A stretch of 64,000 nt of DNA from Devosia marina (GCF_009758415.1 NZ_WQRF01000008.1:1-64000), one strand, 5' to 3'; shown: positions 17,826-27,858, counted from the first letter of the stretch. Numbers and translations are program-made. The notes: generated from the letters alone by a model not told the origin.

Positions 17826-18384
17826 GCCGATCCAGGTGAAAAGCCGGGATCGGCGGGTTTCGCTCAGGTACGCGGACCCCGCCTTGGCAGATCCCTCAAG
17901 CGCGGGGACAGGCGAGGGCTCCCTGGCCGAGGGAGTGCGCCTGACCTCTAGCTTGCGCTGTGGAGCGGGCGCGCCATGGCGTGGCACATTGTGGGTGTAC
18001 CGGACCGGCAGGGGGCGCTGGAACTGGTATTTGGGCATGAAGCATCCTTTCCCGCCCGGGAGCGAATGCGCGGGCTGGCTGAAAGCAGAACGGTGCGCGG
18101 CAAGGCCACGCGATGAAGCGCTTTTAGATGGGACGCCGGGAATGCGAGAAAAATGGAGGCCGGTGTCAGGCCGTCAGGGCACCAGATCTGCCGAACTCAT
18201 CGACCTTCGCCACCAGCACTGACCGGTCACACGCAGCGCGTGGAGCCGACGCCGGGCAAGGGTCCGAGACGAGTTCTCAGATCATTTCGGTGTGGAACCT
18301 CCGTAAGAGTGATGGAAGATGGGAAAACAAAAAGGCCGGCGTCAACCGCCGGCCTTTGTCTCATCGTGTGAACGAAAATAGTGC
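17826..18384. other. Gene-free stretch with two hairpins
   Basis: This region of about 560 bases holds no supported gene. Just after the TetR stop an imperfect stem GCCGATCC...GGATCGGC (17827-17853) may be its terminator. A strong stem lies at 18332-18358 (listed separately). The middle part, about 17860-18320, is GC-rich and contains only overlapping short frames without ribosome-binding sites. An uncharacterised RNA is possible but I see no known family. Confidence 0.45.
18332..18358. terminator. Terminator of the TerC-like gene
   Basis: A stem AAAGGCCGGCG-TCAA-CGCCGGCCTTT-like structure (with one irregular position in the loop) lies 27 bases beyond the TerC-like stop. A-rich on its left side, it would work for the minus strand gene. 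Confidence 0.75.
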
Positions 18385-19404
18385 TCAGGGTTCCAACTGA
18401 CCCGTCTTGGGCGCGTCTTCGGCGCTGATATCGGGCTCGTTGCGCGTCTTCCAGAGCGAGTAGAGAACGCCGCCGGCCAGGATCGAGATGGTGACGCCAA
18501 GCGAGAACATGGTGTCGATCTTGATACCCAGGGGCACGAGGAAAATCTTGATGCCGATAAGCACCAGGATGATCGCCAGCGAAATCTGCAGATAGCGGAA
18601 GCGGTTCATCGCGGCTGCGAGGGCAAAATAGAGCGCGCGCAGGCCAAGGATGGCGAAGATGTTGGAGGTGTAGACGATGAAGGTGTCCTGGGTCACCGCA
18701 AACACCGCCGGCACCGAGTCCACGGCAAAGATCAGGTCGACGATTTCGACCATGATGAGCGCCACGGCCAGCGGGGTCAGCCAGGTGACAAGCTTGCCAG
18801 TCTTGGGATCAGGCTCCTTGACGGTGAAGCGACGACCGCGCAACTCATTGGTGATGCGGAAGTGGCGCCGCAGGAATATGAGGATCTTGTTGTTCTCCAT
18901 GTCCGGCTCTTCGTCGGAATGGGAGAACATGCGGATGCCGGTGAACACCAAGAACGCGCCGAAGAGGAACAAGATTGCTTCGAACTGATGAACCAAGGCG
19001 GCCCCGACACCGATCAATACCGCGCGGAACAGGATGACACCGAGAATACCCCAGAACAGCACGCGGTGCTGATAGAGACGGGGAATGCCGAGGAAGCCGA
19101 AGATGGTGGCGATGACGAACATGTTGTCCATCGCCAGTGACTGCTCGATGAGATAGCCGGTGTAGAATTCGAGACCGGATTGAGCGCCGCGGCTGAACCA
19201 GACCCAAGCGCCAAAGGCCAGGGCAATCAGGACATAAAAGCCGTAGAGCAGCAGGCTCTCCTTGGCTTCGATCTCATGTTCATCGCGGTGCAGGATGCCG
19301 AGGTCGAAAACAAGCAGGGCTATGACGATCGCGATGAACGCGACCCAGAAATAAGTTGGTGTACCGAGAAAATCGCCCGAAAGGGCGGCAAGAAGCGATT
19401 CCAT
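18385..19404 (-). CDS. TerC/Alx family membrane protein
   Basis: A 339-residue polytopic protein from ATG 19404, which has GGAGAAGG upstream; a longer frame of 27 residues is rejected. The family's conserved acidic transmembrane positions are visible in LLVFDLGILHR, QSLAMDNMFVI and EIVDLIFAVDSVPAV. Members include Alx and MeeF/MeeY-type Mn2+ exporters. A Mn2+ or related cation export role is therefore likely but is inference. I looked in the 5' region for the yybP-ykoY Mn2+ riboswitch that controls several relatives and did not find a convincing one. Confidence 0.85.
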   Translation of the reverse strand: MESLLAALSGDFLGTPTYFWVAFIAIVIALLVFDLGILHRDEHEIEAKESLLLYGFYVLIALAFGAWVWFSRGAQSGLEFYTGYLIEQSLAMDNMFVIATIFGFLGIPRLYQHRVLFWGILGVILFRAVLIGVGAALVHQFEAILFLFGAFLVFTGIRMFSHSDEEPDMENNKILIFLRRHFRITNELRGRRFTVKEPDPKTGKLVTWLTPLAVALIMVEIVDLIFAVDSVPAVFAVTQDTFIVYTSNIFAILGLRALYFALAAAMNRFRYLQISLAIILVLIGIKIFLVPLGIKIDTMFSLGVTISILAGGVLYSLWKTRNEPDISAEDAPKTGQLEP

Positions 19405-19553
19405 CGCCGGACCTTCTCCATGTGAATAGGTGGAGCAGTTCCGACATCGCCATAGCAAGGGGCTATGACCAGAGGGGCCCGGCACTGCCCCTTCTAAATG
19501 CGGGAAAAGGCGAGAAAGTTCAACCCCCGCTTTTGGCGGAGAAACAGCCCGGA

Positions 19554-19898
19554 TTAGCGCGGGTTACATAGCATGACGATTGAGTCTGCGGTTTCGAGCT
19601 GCAGGGCGGTGCCAAAATTGGCGTCATCGACCAGCCGGCCGGCCTGAATGGCCGCGTTGGCGCGCAGATTGCCGTCGTTGAAGCCGACGCCGTCCTGATA
19701 GGGGGTTAGCGTGCCAGTGCCGGAATTAGGGTCGTTGGCGACGCGCGAGGCCCAGCCATAGACCTGGCCATAAATGGTCAGGATGCCAGCGCGATTTGTG
19801 GTGGCGTCGCGGCAGCTCCAATTGCCCTGGTAGGCCTGGGCGAATGCCGGCGCGGCAGACAAGACGGTGAGGGCGAGGCAAAGGGCGAATCGGCGCAT
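19554..19898 (-). CDS. Small secreted protein of unknown function
   Basis: A 114-residue protein with a clear signal peptide (MRRFALCLALTVLSAAPAFA, cleavage after AFA). The mature part contains two cysteines (in WSCRD and MLCNPR), which could form a disulfide. It is Gly/Asn/Thr-rich and presumably beta-structured. No family is recognised. It lies downstream of the MaoC pair on the same strand, with 31 bases between. Confidence 0.65.
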   Translation of the reverse strand: MRRFALCLALTVLSAAPAFAQAYQGNWSCRDATTNRAGILTIYGQVYGWASRVANDPNSGTGTLTPYQDGVGFNDGNLRANAAIQAGRLVDDANFGTALQLETADSIVMLCNPR

Positions 19899-19929
19899 GG
19901 CCAGAGCATGCCGATGCGCCGCGACACGA

Positions 19930-20487
19930 TCAAGAGGTGCGTCTGATCAGCTTTCCGAGAACAGGGATCTTCGTCATCCCGAGCATGATGCGCAGCTTGA
20001 GTGGCATGACGTAGTCCCGCAGCTTGGAAAAGCCGACCAGATGGGCCTCATAGACCAATTCGCCGCGCTGGTTGACGGCCGTGAGCTGGTTGAACAGCAG
20101 GCCCCAGCCGGGAATGGAATTGGATGGACGCTTGTCAGTAACAATCAGCGTATAGGTAACGGTGTCGCCGGGGCGGACTGGCGCCTTGAAATCCATGGCG
20201 TTGACGCCGGGGGAGGGGCCGGAGACGCCCGGCTCTTGGCCCAGGCCGCGCAGGCGCTCCTCTTCGGCAAAGAGCGCATCGACCATCTTGCGGTGTCCGA
20301 CGCTGACCGTGTGCCAGCCCGAGGCGATCAGGCCGCCGAAATGGCTGTGCTTGGCAAGCTCGGGGTCGGTGTGAAAATATTGCGGGTCGTAGAGGGTGGC
20401 GAAGCGGATGATTTCTTCGGCGGAGAAGGTGTGATCGCCAAGCGGGAAGGGGTCGTTGAGCGTGATGTCTTCGAACCAGCGGGTCAT
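19930..20487 (-). CDS. MaoC-like dehydratase, second of pair
   Basis: A 185-residue hot-dog protein from ATG 20487, overlapping the stop of the upstream MaoC gene by ATGA. The catalytic region reads FATLYDPQYFHTDPELAKHSHFGGLIASGWHT, with the Asp/His pair of R-specific enoyl-CoA hydratases (DP-x-x-x-H). The later MDFKAPVRPGDTVTYTL is also typical. It probably hydrates enoyl-CoA derivatives; its partner gene is a paralogue, so the two may form a heterodimer. Confidence 0.8.
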   Translation of the reverse strand: MTRWFEDITLNDPFPLGDHTFSAEEIIRFATLYDPQYFHTDPELAKHSHFGGLIASGWHTVSVGHRKMVDALFAEEERLRGLGQEPGVSGPSPGVNAMDFKAPVRPGDTVTYTLIVTDKRPSNSIPGWGLLFNQLTAVNQRGELVYEAHLVGFSKLRDYVMPLKLRIMLGMTKIPVLGKLIRRTS

Positions 20488-20963
20488 GCTGCCGCCTCCG
20501 GCGTACGGCACTCAACCAGATTGGCCAGCCGCATGGTCAGCACCGGCTTATCCTTCTGGTTGCGGACGTCGAAGTCGAGCGTGACAATGCCCCATTGGGG
20601 GTGGCTTTCGGAGCGACGCAACCCGGCAATAGTGACGTTGCCGCCAATGGTGTCGCCGACCATGACCGGCGTCTTCCATTTCAGGTCCCGGAAGCCCAGT
20701 CCGCCGCAGGAGGCGATGGTGGAGAGGAAGCTGTCGACCAGCATTCTGAGGCTCAGTGCGCCGGTTTGCCAGCCGCTGGAGGCGAGGCCGCCGAGAAGAC
20801 TGGCTTTCGCCGCTTCCTCGTCAAGATGAAAAGGAAAGGGGTCGAACTCGCGCGCGAAGTTGATGATCATCTCCTTGGAGACGGTGGTGCGACCCAGATC
20901 GATGACTTCGCCCACTGCGAGATCCTCAAAATGACGCCGATCTTTGGTGACAGGATTGGTCAT
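20484..20963 (-). CDS. MaoC-like dehydratase, first of pair
   Basis: A 159-residue hot-dog protein. It has the hydratase signature [20 protein letters not shown]-like (D-P-x-x-x-H) and the later [15 protein letters not shown]. It is translationally coupled to the following MaoC gene. Adjacent MaoC pairs are common in Rhizobiales genomes, though their physiological substrate is not established. The upstream intergenic region is a repeat-rich stretch shared with the divergent ychF. Confidence 0.8.
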   Translation of the reverse strand: MTNPVTKDRRHFEDLAVGEVIDLGRTTVSKEMIINFAREFDPFPFHLDEEAAKASLLGGLASSGWQTGALSLRMLVDSFLSTIASCGGLGFRDLKWKTPVMVGDTIGGNVTIAGLRRSESHPQWGIVTLDFDVRNQKDKPVLTMRLANLVECRTPEAAA

Positions 20964-21034
20964 TTACTTGCCCTATACGTCAACTGCGTTTTTGCCACGA
21001 TATTCCAGGAAGGGCAAGTATCACGGGCTCGCGG

Positions 21035-21185
21035 ACCATTCTCCTGCTGAACGGGGAGAAGGCGGCGCAGAGCTCTGGATGAGGACAGCTTCATCGCCGC
21101 TCCTGCACGGTGGCAGTATTCCCCTCTCCAATCCGGCTTTGCCGGTCCGCTTCTCCCCAAGGGGGAGCGGAATAAGAGGGGAAAG
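21035..21185. repeat. Palindrome-rich intergenic element
   Basis: A stretch of nested inverted repeats: TTCTCC-TGCTGAAC-GGGGAGAA at about 21041-21062, CCGGCTTTGCCGG around 21132-21144, and TTCTCCCC-AA-GGGGGAGCGGAA near 21151-21172. It has the look of dispersed palindromic elements that occur at several other intergenic sites in the window. It lies between the divergent MaoC and ychF genes. Confidence 0.55.
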
Positions 21186-21242
21186 ATTGACATCGGCGCC
21201 GATCCCGCCCAAGTGGAGCGCAAAGATTTCCCGGAGATACCC

Positions 21243-22340
21243 ATGGGCTTCAAGATGGGCATTGTCGGCCTGCCGAATGTCGGCAAGTCGACGCTTTTCA
21301 ACGCATTGACCCGCACTGCGGCTGCGCAGGCGGCCAATTTCCCATTCTGCACGATCGAACCCAATGTGGGCGAGGTCTCGGTGCCCGATCCGCGGCTGGA
21401 AAAGCTGGCGGCTATTGGCAAGTCGGCACAGATTCTGCCGGCGCGCATGAGCTTTGTGGATATTGCGGGCTTGGTGAAGGGCGCTTCGCAGGGCGAAGGG
21501 CTGGGCAACCAGTTCCTGGCCAATATCCGCGAGACCGATGCCATTGCCTATGTGCTGCGCTGCTTTGAAGACAGCAATGTCATTCACGTCTCCAACAAGG
21601 TCGATCCGCTCGCCGATGCCGAGGTGGTCGAGACCGAATTGATGCTGGCGGATCTGGAGAGCCTGGAAAAGCGCCGCCCCGGTGTAGAAAAGAAGGTCAA
21701 GCAGAATGACAAGGAAGCCAAGGTCACGCTGGAGTTGATCGACCGCTCGCTGGCCGTGCTGCGCGAAGGCAAATCAGCCCGGTTCGTCAAGCGCGATCCG
21801 GAAGAGGAAAAGGCGTTCACCGAGCTGCAGCTTCTGACCAGCAAGCCGGTGCTCTATGTCTGCAATGTCGATGAAGGTTCGGCAGCGACAGGCAATGAAT
21901 ATTCCAAGAAGGTGGAAGACTATGCCGCCGCCAATGAGGCGGGCGTCGTCATTATCTCGGCCGAGATCGAGAGCCAGCTTGCACAGCTTCCCGATGAGGA
22001 GCAGGCGGAATACCTGGAATCGCTCGGGCTCGAGCAGCCCGGTCTCGATCGGCTGATCCGCTCGGCCTACGATCTGCTTCACCTGCAGACCTATTTCACG
22101 GTCGGCCCCAAGGAAACGCGCGCCTGGACCATCCATCGCGGTGACAAAGCACCCCAGGCGGCAGGCGTAATCCATACCGATTTTGAGCGCGGCTTCATCC
22201 GCGCCCAGACCATTGGCTACGAGGACTTCGTGACCTTGGGTGGCGAAGTGCCGGCCAAGGAAGCGGGCAAGGCGCGCGACGAAGGCAAGGACTATGTCGT
22301 CAAGGATGGCGACGTGATGCTGTTCAAGTTCAACGTCTGA
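21243..22340 (+). CDS. ychF: Redox-regulated ATPase YchF (Obg-family GTPase fold)
   Basis: A 365-residue protein from ATG 21243 with GGAGA upstream. It begins [17 protein letters not shown], with the P-loop in residues 8-16, followed by the switch region [19 protein letters not shown]. The NKxD-type motif is YVCNVDE, as expected for YchF, which prefers ATP. The C-terminal TGS domain is visible ([20 protein letters not shown] to [15 protein letters not shown]). YchF binds ribosomes and modulates stress responses. Length is standard (about 365). Confidence 0.97.
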   Translation: MGFKMGIVGLPNVGKSTLFNALTRTAAAQAANFPFCTIEPNVGEVSVPDPRLEKLAAIGKSAQILPARMSFVDIAGLVKGASQGEGLGNQFLANIRETDAIAYVLRCFEDSNVIHVSNKVDPLADAEVVETELMLADLESLEKRRPGVEKKVKQNDKEAKVTLELIDRSLAVLREGKSARFVKRDPEEEKAFTELQLLTSKPVLYVCNVDEGSAATGNEYSKKVEDYAAANEAGVVIISAEIESQLAQLPDEEQAEYLESLGLEQPGLDRLIRSAYDLLHLQTYFTVGPKETRAWTIHRGDKAPQAAGVIHTDFERGFIRAQTIGYEDFVTLGGEVPAKEAGKARDEGKDYVVKDGDVMLFKFNV

Positions 22341-22367
22341 GGCGGCTCGTTTCTTAAAAGAGTTGAG

Positions 22368-22412
22368 GGAAAGCCGGTGGCTGCGAAACGCAGCGCCGGC
22401 TTTCCGTTTTTC
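22368..22412 (+). terminator. Terminator of ychF
   Basis: A ten-base-pair stem GGAAAGCCGG...CCGGCTTTCC with an eighteen-base loop is followed by GTTTTTCT, starting 28 bases after the ychF stop. Confidence 0.8.
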
Positions 22413-22600
22413 TGCGTGACCCGGTAGTCGATGAGATTGCCTAGGTGGAAGAGCCACAAACCCTGCCGAGCAGATTTCTTAGAAAACCGGAATAAAGGCA
22501 TTCCATCCCGGATTGCATCATCGGCGATTGCCGATAGCATTGGGATCAACGCGGCAGGAGGAGCCGCAGGCCGGTCCCGGCCAGTTACGGAGCATCCCCA

Positions 22601-23968
22601 ATGGCAAACCCCAAAATCACCTTTATCGGTGCAGGCTCGTCCGTGTTCATGAAGAACATTGTCGGCGACATTCTGCAACGGCCCGCTTTGGCGGGCGCGG
22701 AAATCCGGCTGATGGACATCAACCCGACGCGCCTGGAAGAAAGCGCGATCATTGCCGGCAAGCTGGTCAAGACGCTTGGCGTGCCGGCTACGGTCACCAC
22801 CTTTTCGAACCAGCGCGAGGCGCTGGATGGCACCAATTTCGTGGTCGTCTGCTTCCAGATCGGGGGCTATGAGCCTTCCACGGTGGTCGATTTCGAGGTG
22901 CCCAAGAAATACAATCTGCGCCAGACGATTGCCGATACGCTGGGCGTTGGTGGCATCATGCGCGGGCTGCGGACCGTGCCGCATCTGTGGAGCATTTGCG
23001 AGGACATGATGCAGGTCGCGCCCGATGCGGTGATGCTGCAATATGTGAACCCAATGGCCATCAATACCTGGGCGATTGCGGAAAAATATCCGTCCATCAA
23101 ACAGGTTGGCCTGTGCCACTCGGTGCAGGGCACGGCCATGGAGCTGGCGCACGACCTCGATATTCCCTACGAGGAAATCCGCTACCGCTCGGCGGGTATC
23201 AACCACATGGCGTTCTATCTCAAATTCGAGCATCGCCAGCCCGACGGGAGCTACAAGGACCTTTATCCTGAGCTGCATCGCGCCTATCGCGAGGGCCGCG
23301 CGCCAAAGCCGGGCTGGAACCCGCGCTGCCCCAATAAGGTGCGCTACGAGATGATGACTCGGTTGGGTTATTTTGTCACCGAAAGCTCGGAGCATTTTGC
23401 CGAGTACACCCCCTATTTCATCAAGGAAGGGCGCGAAGACATTATCGAGAAATTCGGCATTCCGCTTGATGAATATCCCAAGCGCTGTATCGAGCAGATT
23501 GCGAAGTGGAAGCAGACCAGCGACGACTACAAAAAGGCCGACCGCATCGAGGTCAAGGAGAGCAAGGAATATGCCTCGTCCATCGTCAACTCGGTGTGGA
23601 CCGGCGAACCCTCGGTGATTTACGGCAATCTGCGCAATAATGGTGTTATTACCTCGCTGCCGAACAATGCGGCGGTGGAAGTGCCGTGCCTGGTGGACGA
23701 CAACGGTTTGCAGCCGACCTATATCGGCGAATTGCCACCTCAGCTCACGGCGCTGATGCGCACCAATATCAATGTGCAGGAACTGACCGTGCGGGCGCTG
23801 GTGGAAGAAAAGCGCGAGCACATCTACCACGCTGCAATGATGGATCCGCACACCGCCGCCGAGCTGGATCTGGACCAGATCTGGAACGTCGTCGACGATC
23901 TGATCGAGGCGCATGGCGAATGGCTGCCCGAATGGGCGCGGGGGCCACGCAAGGCGGCCGTGGCGTAG
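22601..23968 (+). CDS. Glycoside hydrolase family 4 (alpha-galactosidase/glucosidase-like)
   Basis: A 455-residue GH4 enzyme. The NAD-binding fold opens with ITFIGAGSSVF and MDINPTRLE. The metal ligands are C172 in GLCHSVQG and H202 in AGINHMAFYLKF. GH4 enzymes use NAD+ and Mn2+ in a redox-elimination mechanism that acts on alpha or beta glycosides. The motif LCHS and the overall length favour the alpha-galactosidase (MelA)/alpha-glucosidase branch, but specificity cannot be assigned. It has its own terminator and no sugar transporter nearby. Confidence 0.9.
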   Translation: MANPKITFIGAGSSVFMKNIVGDILQRPALAGAEIRLMDINPTRLEESAIIAGKLVKTLGVPATVTTFSNQREALDGTNFVVVCFQIGGYEPSTVVDFEVPKKYNLRQTIADTLGVGGIMRGLRTVPHLWSICEDMMQVAPDAVMLQYVNPMAINTWAIAEKYPSIKQVGLCHSVQGTAMELAHDLDIPYEEIRYRSAGINHMAFYLKFEHRQPDGSYKDLYPELHRAYREGRAPKPGWNPRCPNKVRYEMMTRLGYFVTESSEHFAEYTPYFIKEGREDIIEKFGIPLDEYPKRCIEQIAKWKQTSDDYKKADRIEVKESKEYASSIVNSVWTGEPSVIYGNLRNNGVITSLPNNAAVEVPCLVDDNGLQPTYIGELPPQLTALMRTNINVQELTVRALVEEKREHIYHAAMMDPHTAAELDLDQIWNVVDDLIEAHGEWLPEWARGPRKAAVA

Positions 23969-23986
23969 GCGAGGATTGCAGGACTT

Positions 23987-24020
23987 CAGGCCCCGGTGTG
24001 AGCCCGCCGGGGCCTTATTC
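23987..24020 (+). terminator. Terminator of the GH4 gene
   Basis: A stem AGGCCCCGG...CCGGGGCCTT followed by ATTCTG lies about twenty bases after the stop. It can also function for pth, which converges from the right. Confidence 0.75.
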
Positions 24021-24056
24021 TGTAAATAGTGTGCCGCATCGGGGCATGCGAACCTG

Positions 24057-24770
24057 CTACTCGCCCTTGTTTCCGAACAGCTTGCTCAACATGTCGGCCA
24101 TGGGTCCCGATTTCGGGACCCCGACCTGTGGCTTTGCGGGGCGGGCCTGGCGGATATGGCTCTGCGCCTTGGGGGTGGCGGGCTTGTCGTTTTTCGCCGG
24201 CTCGTCGCCTTTCACCGCCAGGGCGAGCTTGTTCATGAAGCCGCTGTCGTCACCACTGAGGAGCAGCGGTGCCTGGCGGGCGATTTCGTCGAGCAAAGGC
24301 GTGAGCCAGGCCTGGTCGGCCTTGGCGAAATCTCCCAGAACATGGTGGGTGACGAATTCCTTGCCCGGATGACCGATGCCGAGGCGAACGCGCTTGTAGT
24401 TGAGACCGATCTGTGGATCGATGGAGCGCAGGCCGTTATGGCCGCCATTGCCGCCGCCGACCTTCACGCGGACCTTGCCGGGGGCAAGATCGAGCTCGTC
24501 GTAGAAAACGATGATGTCGGCGGGGTCGATCTTGTAGAAGCGGGCGGCCTGCTGGACGCTGTCACCGGACTTGTTCATGAAAGTCTGGGGCTTGAGGAGC
24601 AATGCCCGATCCCCGCCGATGCTAGCTTCCGCGATGAGGCCGGCATGCTTGGATTTCCAATTGGACACGCCATTGGCCGCGGCAATGGCGTCAATGGCCA
24701 TAAAGCCGATATTGTGGCGGTTGCCCGCATATTGGGCGCCGGGATTGCCAAGTCCAACAAGTAATTTCAT
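24057..24770 (-). CDS. pth: Peptidyl-tRNA hydrolase
   Basis: About 237 residues from ATG 24770 (a TTG one codon earlier is less likely). The core is diagnostic: KLLVGLGNPGAQYAGNRHN with catalytic His21, LLKPQTFMNKSG, FYDELDLAPGKV and GGGNGGHNGLRS. It releases peptides from peptidyl-tRNA. After about residue 190 there is an extra, Lys/Pro/Ala-rich tail of some 45 residues ending MADMLSKLFG. Such a tail is known in alphaproteobacterial Pth proteins and is absent from enterobacterial ones. It is downstream of ctc, the usual ctc-pth order. Confidence 0.95.
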   Translation of the reverse strand: MKLLVGLGNPGAQYAGNRHNIGFMAIDAIAAANGVSNWKSKHAGLIAEASIGGDRALLLKPQTFMNKSGDSVQQAARFYKIDPADIIVFYDELDLAPGKVRVKVGGGNGGHNGLRSIDPQIGLNYKRVRLGIGHPGKEFVTHHVLGDFAKADQAWLTPLLDEIARQAPLLLSGDDSGFMNKLALAVKGDEPAKNDKPATPKAQSHIRQARPAKPQVGVPKSGPMADMLSKLFGNKGE

Positions 24771-24839
24771 CAAACCAGCCTTTGCAAATGAATGAGGCGG
24801 CCATAGGCCGCCTCACACGTTTCGTCGCTGAATTGGGGA

Positions 24840-25469
24840 TTACTCCTCGTCAGCGGTTTCTTCTGCCTCGGCGCCGCCATCGGCGGCTTCGGCGGACTTG
24901 AGGCCCGACGGCGCAACGACGGTGGCAATGGTGAAGTCACGATCGGTGATCGTGGGCTTGACGCCCTTGGGCAGGGTGACAGCCGAAATGTGGATCGAGT
25001 CACCAATCTCGGTCCCGGAGAGGTCGACAGTGACGGCCTCAGGGATGGCATTGGCGGGAGCGATCAGTTCAACAGTGTGGCGCACAACGTTGAGGGTGCC
25101 GCCGCGCTTGAGGCCGGGGCTCTTCTCTTCGTTGATGAACTCGACATGCACTTCCACAGTGATCGTGGAGTTGCCCGAAACGCGCAGGAAGTCGATGTGG
25201 ACCGGCTGGTCCATGACGACGTCGAGCTGGTAGTCGCGCGGGATCACCTTGTGGATGGTGCCGTCGACATCGAGATCGAGAATGTGCGACTTGAAGCCGC
25301 CCGAGTAGATGGACTTCAGCGCATCCTTGAATGCGACGGAAACAGTGACGGGGGGCTTCTTGTCACCATAAATAACAGCGGGAACACGTCCCTGACGGCG
25401 CAGTTCACGAGCGGCCCCCTTGCCCACTCCCTCACGCGCCTGTGCCTTGAGCACCTTGTTGGCAGCCAT
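24840..25469 (-). CDS. rplY: 50S ribosomal protein L25/general stress protein Ctc
   Basis: A 209-residue L25 of the long (Ctc/TL5) type from ATG 25469. The N-terminal L25 domain ([21 protein letters not shown]) binds 5S rRNA; the C-terminal beta domain follows after about residue 100 ([13 protein letters not shown]). The tail is Glu/Ala-rich (EAEETADEE). It is followed by pth after 69 bases containing a small GGCGG/CCGCC hairpin, and prs lies upstream in the same direction with one gene between. Confidence 0.95.
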   Translation of the reverse strand: MAANKVLKAQAREGVGKGAARELRRQGRVPAVIYGDKKPPVTVSVAFKDALKSIYSGGFKSHILDLDVDGTIHKVIPRDYQLDVVMDQPVHIDFLRVSGNSTITVEVHVEFINEEKSPGLKRGGTLNVVRHTVELIAPANAIPEAVTVDLSGTEIGDSIHISAVTLPKGVKPTITDRDFTIATVVAPSGLKSAEAADGGAEAEETADEE

Positions 25470-25612
25470 GGAAATCATCCATTCTGGGTTGGTGTATGTC
25501 ATTCCTACAACAACATACGCGCCCGTCCTCCAGGGGTGACGAGCGCTTCATGGCGCTGGGCTATAGAGGATTAGGGGGCACTGGGCAATAGATTCCCGCA
25601 GTCTGCAGTCCT

Positions 25613-25969
25613 TTATGGGCTCGGCATGGGCAGACAGGGCATGATCTCCACGCCCGTTCCCGGAAAGATTGTGAAATGGGGATGGTTCCTGAACATTCGT
25701 GCCGCGTCATCGTGCGTGTCGGCCTCGACGATGACATAGGCGGCGACGGCGTTGCGGGTGGGAGCTATACCCTCTGGCGAAGCCAGCAGCGTCTTGCCGA
25801 GCGGCGCGCCCATATCGACGATGACGTGGCGGTGCCGCTCGACCCATTGTCCCCATTCGGTCATGGCGCGTTGACTGCGCTCGGTCTTTTCGGCCTCTGG
25901 AAGGTTGTCCCAGGCCTTCTGCACTTCGGAATTCTGCGTGCCCATATAGAGAGCGAGAAAACGCGGCAT
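25613..25969 (-). CDS. YCII-related protein (YciI/DGPF family)
   Basis: A 118-residue ferredoxin-like protein with a strong AGGAGGAG ribosome-binding site. The pattern MPRFLALYMG, WGQWVERHRHVIVDMGAPLGK and AYVIVEADTHDDAARMFRNHPHF follows the YCII/DGPF fold, with His and Asp at the positions thought to form an active site. No function is established for this branch. It sits between ctc and prs on the same strand but has its own ribosome-binding site and spacing. Confidence 0.75.
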   Translation of the reverse strand: MPRFLALYMGTQNSEVQKAWDNLPEAEKTERSQRAMTEWGQWVERHRHVIVDMGAPLGKTLLASPEGIAPTRNAVAAYVIVEADTHDDAARMFRNHPHFTIFPGTGVEIMPCLPMPSP

Positions 25970-26045
25970 GGTCGGCTCCTCCTGTGCTGGTGAGCACAGG
26001 ATAACGCCAGATGGGTGCGGGGGGATAGGATTTGTGAACGCGACG

Positions 26046-26978
26046 CTAGTCGAAGAGGCTCGAGACGCTTTGCTCGCTGGCGGTGCGGGCGATGGCCTCG
26101 CCGATCAGGGCATCGATCGACATCCGCCGGATATTGGCTGCGGCCTTGGTCGCATCGGTCTCCAGGATGGAATCGGTGACCACCAGTTCCTTGAGCTTGG
26201 AGGCAGCGATGCGTTCGGCAGCACCTTCGGAGAGCACGCCGTGGGTGATATAGGCGGAGACTTCCTTGGCACCGGCCTTGAGCAGGGCCTCGGCCGCATT
26301 GACCAGGGTGCCGCCGGAATCGACGATGTCGTCGATCATGATGCAGGTGCGGCCTTCGACTTCCCCGATGATGTTCATCACCTCGGACACGCCGGCGCGG
26401 GGGCGGCGCTTGTCGACGATGGCGAGGCTTGCGCCGATACGGCTGGCAACATTGCGGGCGCGGACCACGCCGCCGACGTCGGGCGAAACGACCATGACGT
26501 TCTTGACGTCATAATTGTCGCGGATATCGCGCACCATGACGGGGGCAGCGGTCAGGTTGTCGGTGGGGATATCGAAGAAGCCCTGGATCTGGGCAGCGTG
26601 CAGATCGAGCGTCAGGACGCGGTTGGCGCCGGCTTCGGTGATCAGATTGGAGACCAGCTTGGCCGATATCGGCGTGCGGGGGGCTGATTTGCGATCCTGC
26701 CGGGCGTAGCCGAAATAGGGCAGGACGGCGGTAATGCGGCGGGCGGAGGAGCGGCGCAGCGCATCGGCGATGATGAGCAGCTCCATCAGATTGTCATTGG
26801 CCGGGTAGCTGGTCGACTGGAGGATGAAGACATCCTCGCCGCGGACATTCTCGTGCACCTCGACATAGACTTCCTTGTCGGCGAAGCGTTTCACCGTGCA
26901 GTCGGTCAGGGGAAGTTCGAGGTAGCTGGCGACGGCCTGGGCCAGAGGTCGGTTGGAATTGCCGGTCACCAGCTTCAT
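26046..26978 (-). CDS. prs: Ribose-phosphate pyrophosphokinase
   Basis: A 310-residue class I PRPP synthase. Diagnostic stretches are [40 protein letters not shown], the flexible-loop region [10 protein letters not shown], and the PRPP loop [14 protein letters not shown]. It makes PRPP from ribose-5-phosphate and ATP for nucleotides, His and Trp. Length and N-terminus are standard. It lies in a conserved neighbourhood with ctc, pth and ychF on one side and pgeF/midA/lgt on the other. Confidence 0.97.
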   Translation of the reverse strand: MKLVTGNSNRPLAQAVASYLELPLTDCTVKRFADKEVYVEVHENVRGEDVFILQSTSYPANDNLMELLIIADALRRSSARRITAVLPYFGYARQDRKSAPRTPISAKLVSNLITEAGANRVLTLDLHAAQIQGFFDIPTDNLTAAPVMVRDIRDNYDVKNVMVVSPDVGGVVRARNVASRIGASLAIVDKRRPRAGVSEVMNIIGEVEGRTCIMIDDIVDSGGTLVNAAEALLKAGAKEVSAYITHGVLSEGAAERIAASKLKELVVTDSILETDATKAAANIRRMSIDALIGEAIARTASEQSVSSLFD

Positions 26979-27096
26979 GGACGCGATCCTGTCTCAACCG
27001 GTCCCGCAGGGAATGGGACCTTCCAGTTTCGCGGGCAGCTTTAGCGGCAAGTGTCCGGCGTGACAACGGCACTTTGGGCTTAGCGGTAAATAAACC

Positions 27097-27858
27097 TCAT
27101 GTCATTGCGATGACAGCGATCTGGCGGCCGGTCTTGGTCTGCTGGTGGGTGGCATAGCGATGGGAGAAGTAGCGCTCCGGGGCGGCGTAGGTGCAAATGC
27201 CAAGGTTCTCGACCGTGGCGATGCCGGCCGCGCGCAATTGGGCTTCAACAAAACCGGGCAAGTCGAAATGCGGCTTGCCGCCTGCGGGCGTGGTGAAGAA
27301 GGGCTCGCCTTCGGGGCTGATGGCGAGCAGGTCGGCCCGGAACCGGTCGCCCACTTCATAATTGGGGCCGGAAATAGTGGGGCCGATGGCGGTGCGGAGG
27401 CGGGCCGGGTCGGCGCCCAGGGCCACCATGGCGGCGATAGTGTTGAGGGCAATGCCTTCGGCCGCACCGCGCCAGCCGGCATGGGCGGCGCCGATGACAC
27501 CGGCCTCGGGGTCGGCAAACAGGATTGGTGTGCAATCGGCGGTGAGAATGCCCAGGGCCAGGCCCGGTGTGGCGGTGACCAGGGCGTCGGCGTCGACGCT
27601 GCCGGGGGCCATGGGGCCGGTGAGGGTCTGGACGCGGGTGGAGTGGGTTTGCTTGAGGATATTGAGCGGACCGAGGCCGATGGTGTCGGCGACGATCTGG
27701 CGATTGGCCTCGACACGGGCCGGTTCGTCACCCATGGCGAGCGAGACATTGAGGCCGGCATGTTCGCCAGTGGAAACGCCACCGGCCCGACCGAAAAAAC
27801 CGTGGCGGATCGTCGGGATGGCGGCAAGGGCCGGGGCCTGTTCGTGCGGGGCGGTCAT
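27097..27858 (-). CDS. pgeF: Peptidoglycan editing factor/laccase-domain protein PgeF
   Basis: A 253-residue YfiH-family protein. The metal-binding signature is present: LKQTHSTRV, VTATPGLALGILTADCTPILFAD-like segment with DC, and GAAHAGWRGAAEG with the conserved His. Members are described both as purine nucleoside phosphorylase/adenosine deaminase and as the peptidoglycan-editing factor PgeF. Its ATG overlaps the midA stop (ATGA), making it the last gene of the lgt-midA-pgeF operon. Confidence 0.92.
   Translation of the reverse strand: MTAPHEQAPALAAIPTIRHGFFGRAGGVSTGEHAGLNVSLAMGDEPARVEANRQIVADTIGLGPLNILKQTHSTRVQTLTGPMAPGSVDADALVTATPGLALGILTADCTPILFADPEAGVIGAAHAGWRGAAEGIALNTIAAMVALGADPARLRTAIGPTISGPNYEVGDRFRADLLAISPEGEPFFTTPAGGKPHFDLPGFVEAQLRAAGIATVENLGICTYAAPERYFSHRYATHQQTKTGRQIAVIAMT

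Noticed and set aside
19405-19560. Possible yybP-ykoY (Mn2+) riboswitch before the TerC-like gene
   Set aside because: I searched by eye for its conserved GGGGAGUA-type loops; only a short GGGGC/GCCCC hairpin is present.
22292-23914. Long minus-strand open frame (540 codons) opposite the GH4 gene
   Set aside because: A shadow frame; the plus strand carries the complete GH4 enzyme.
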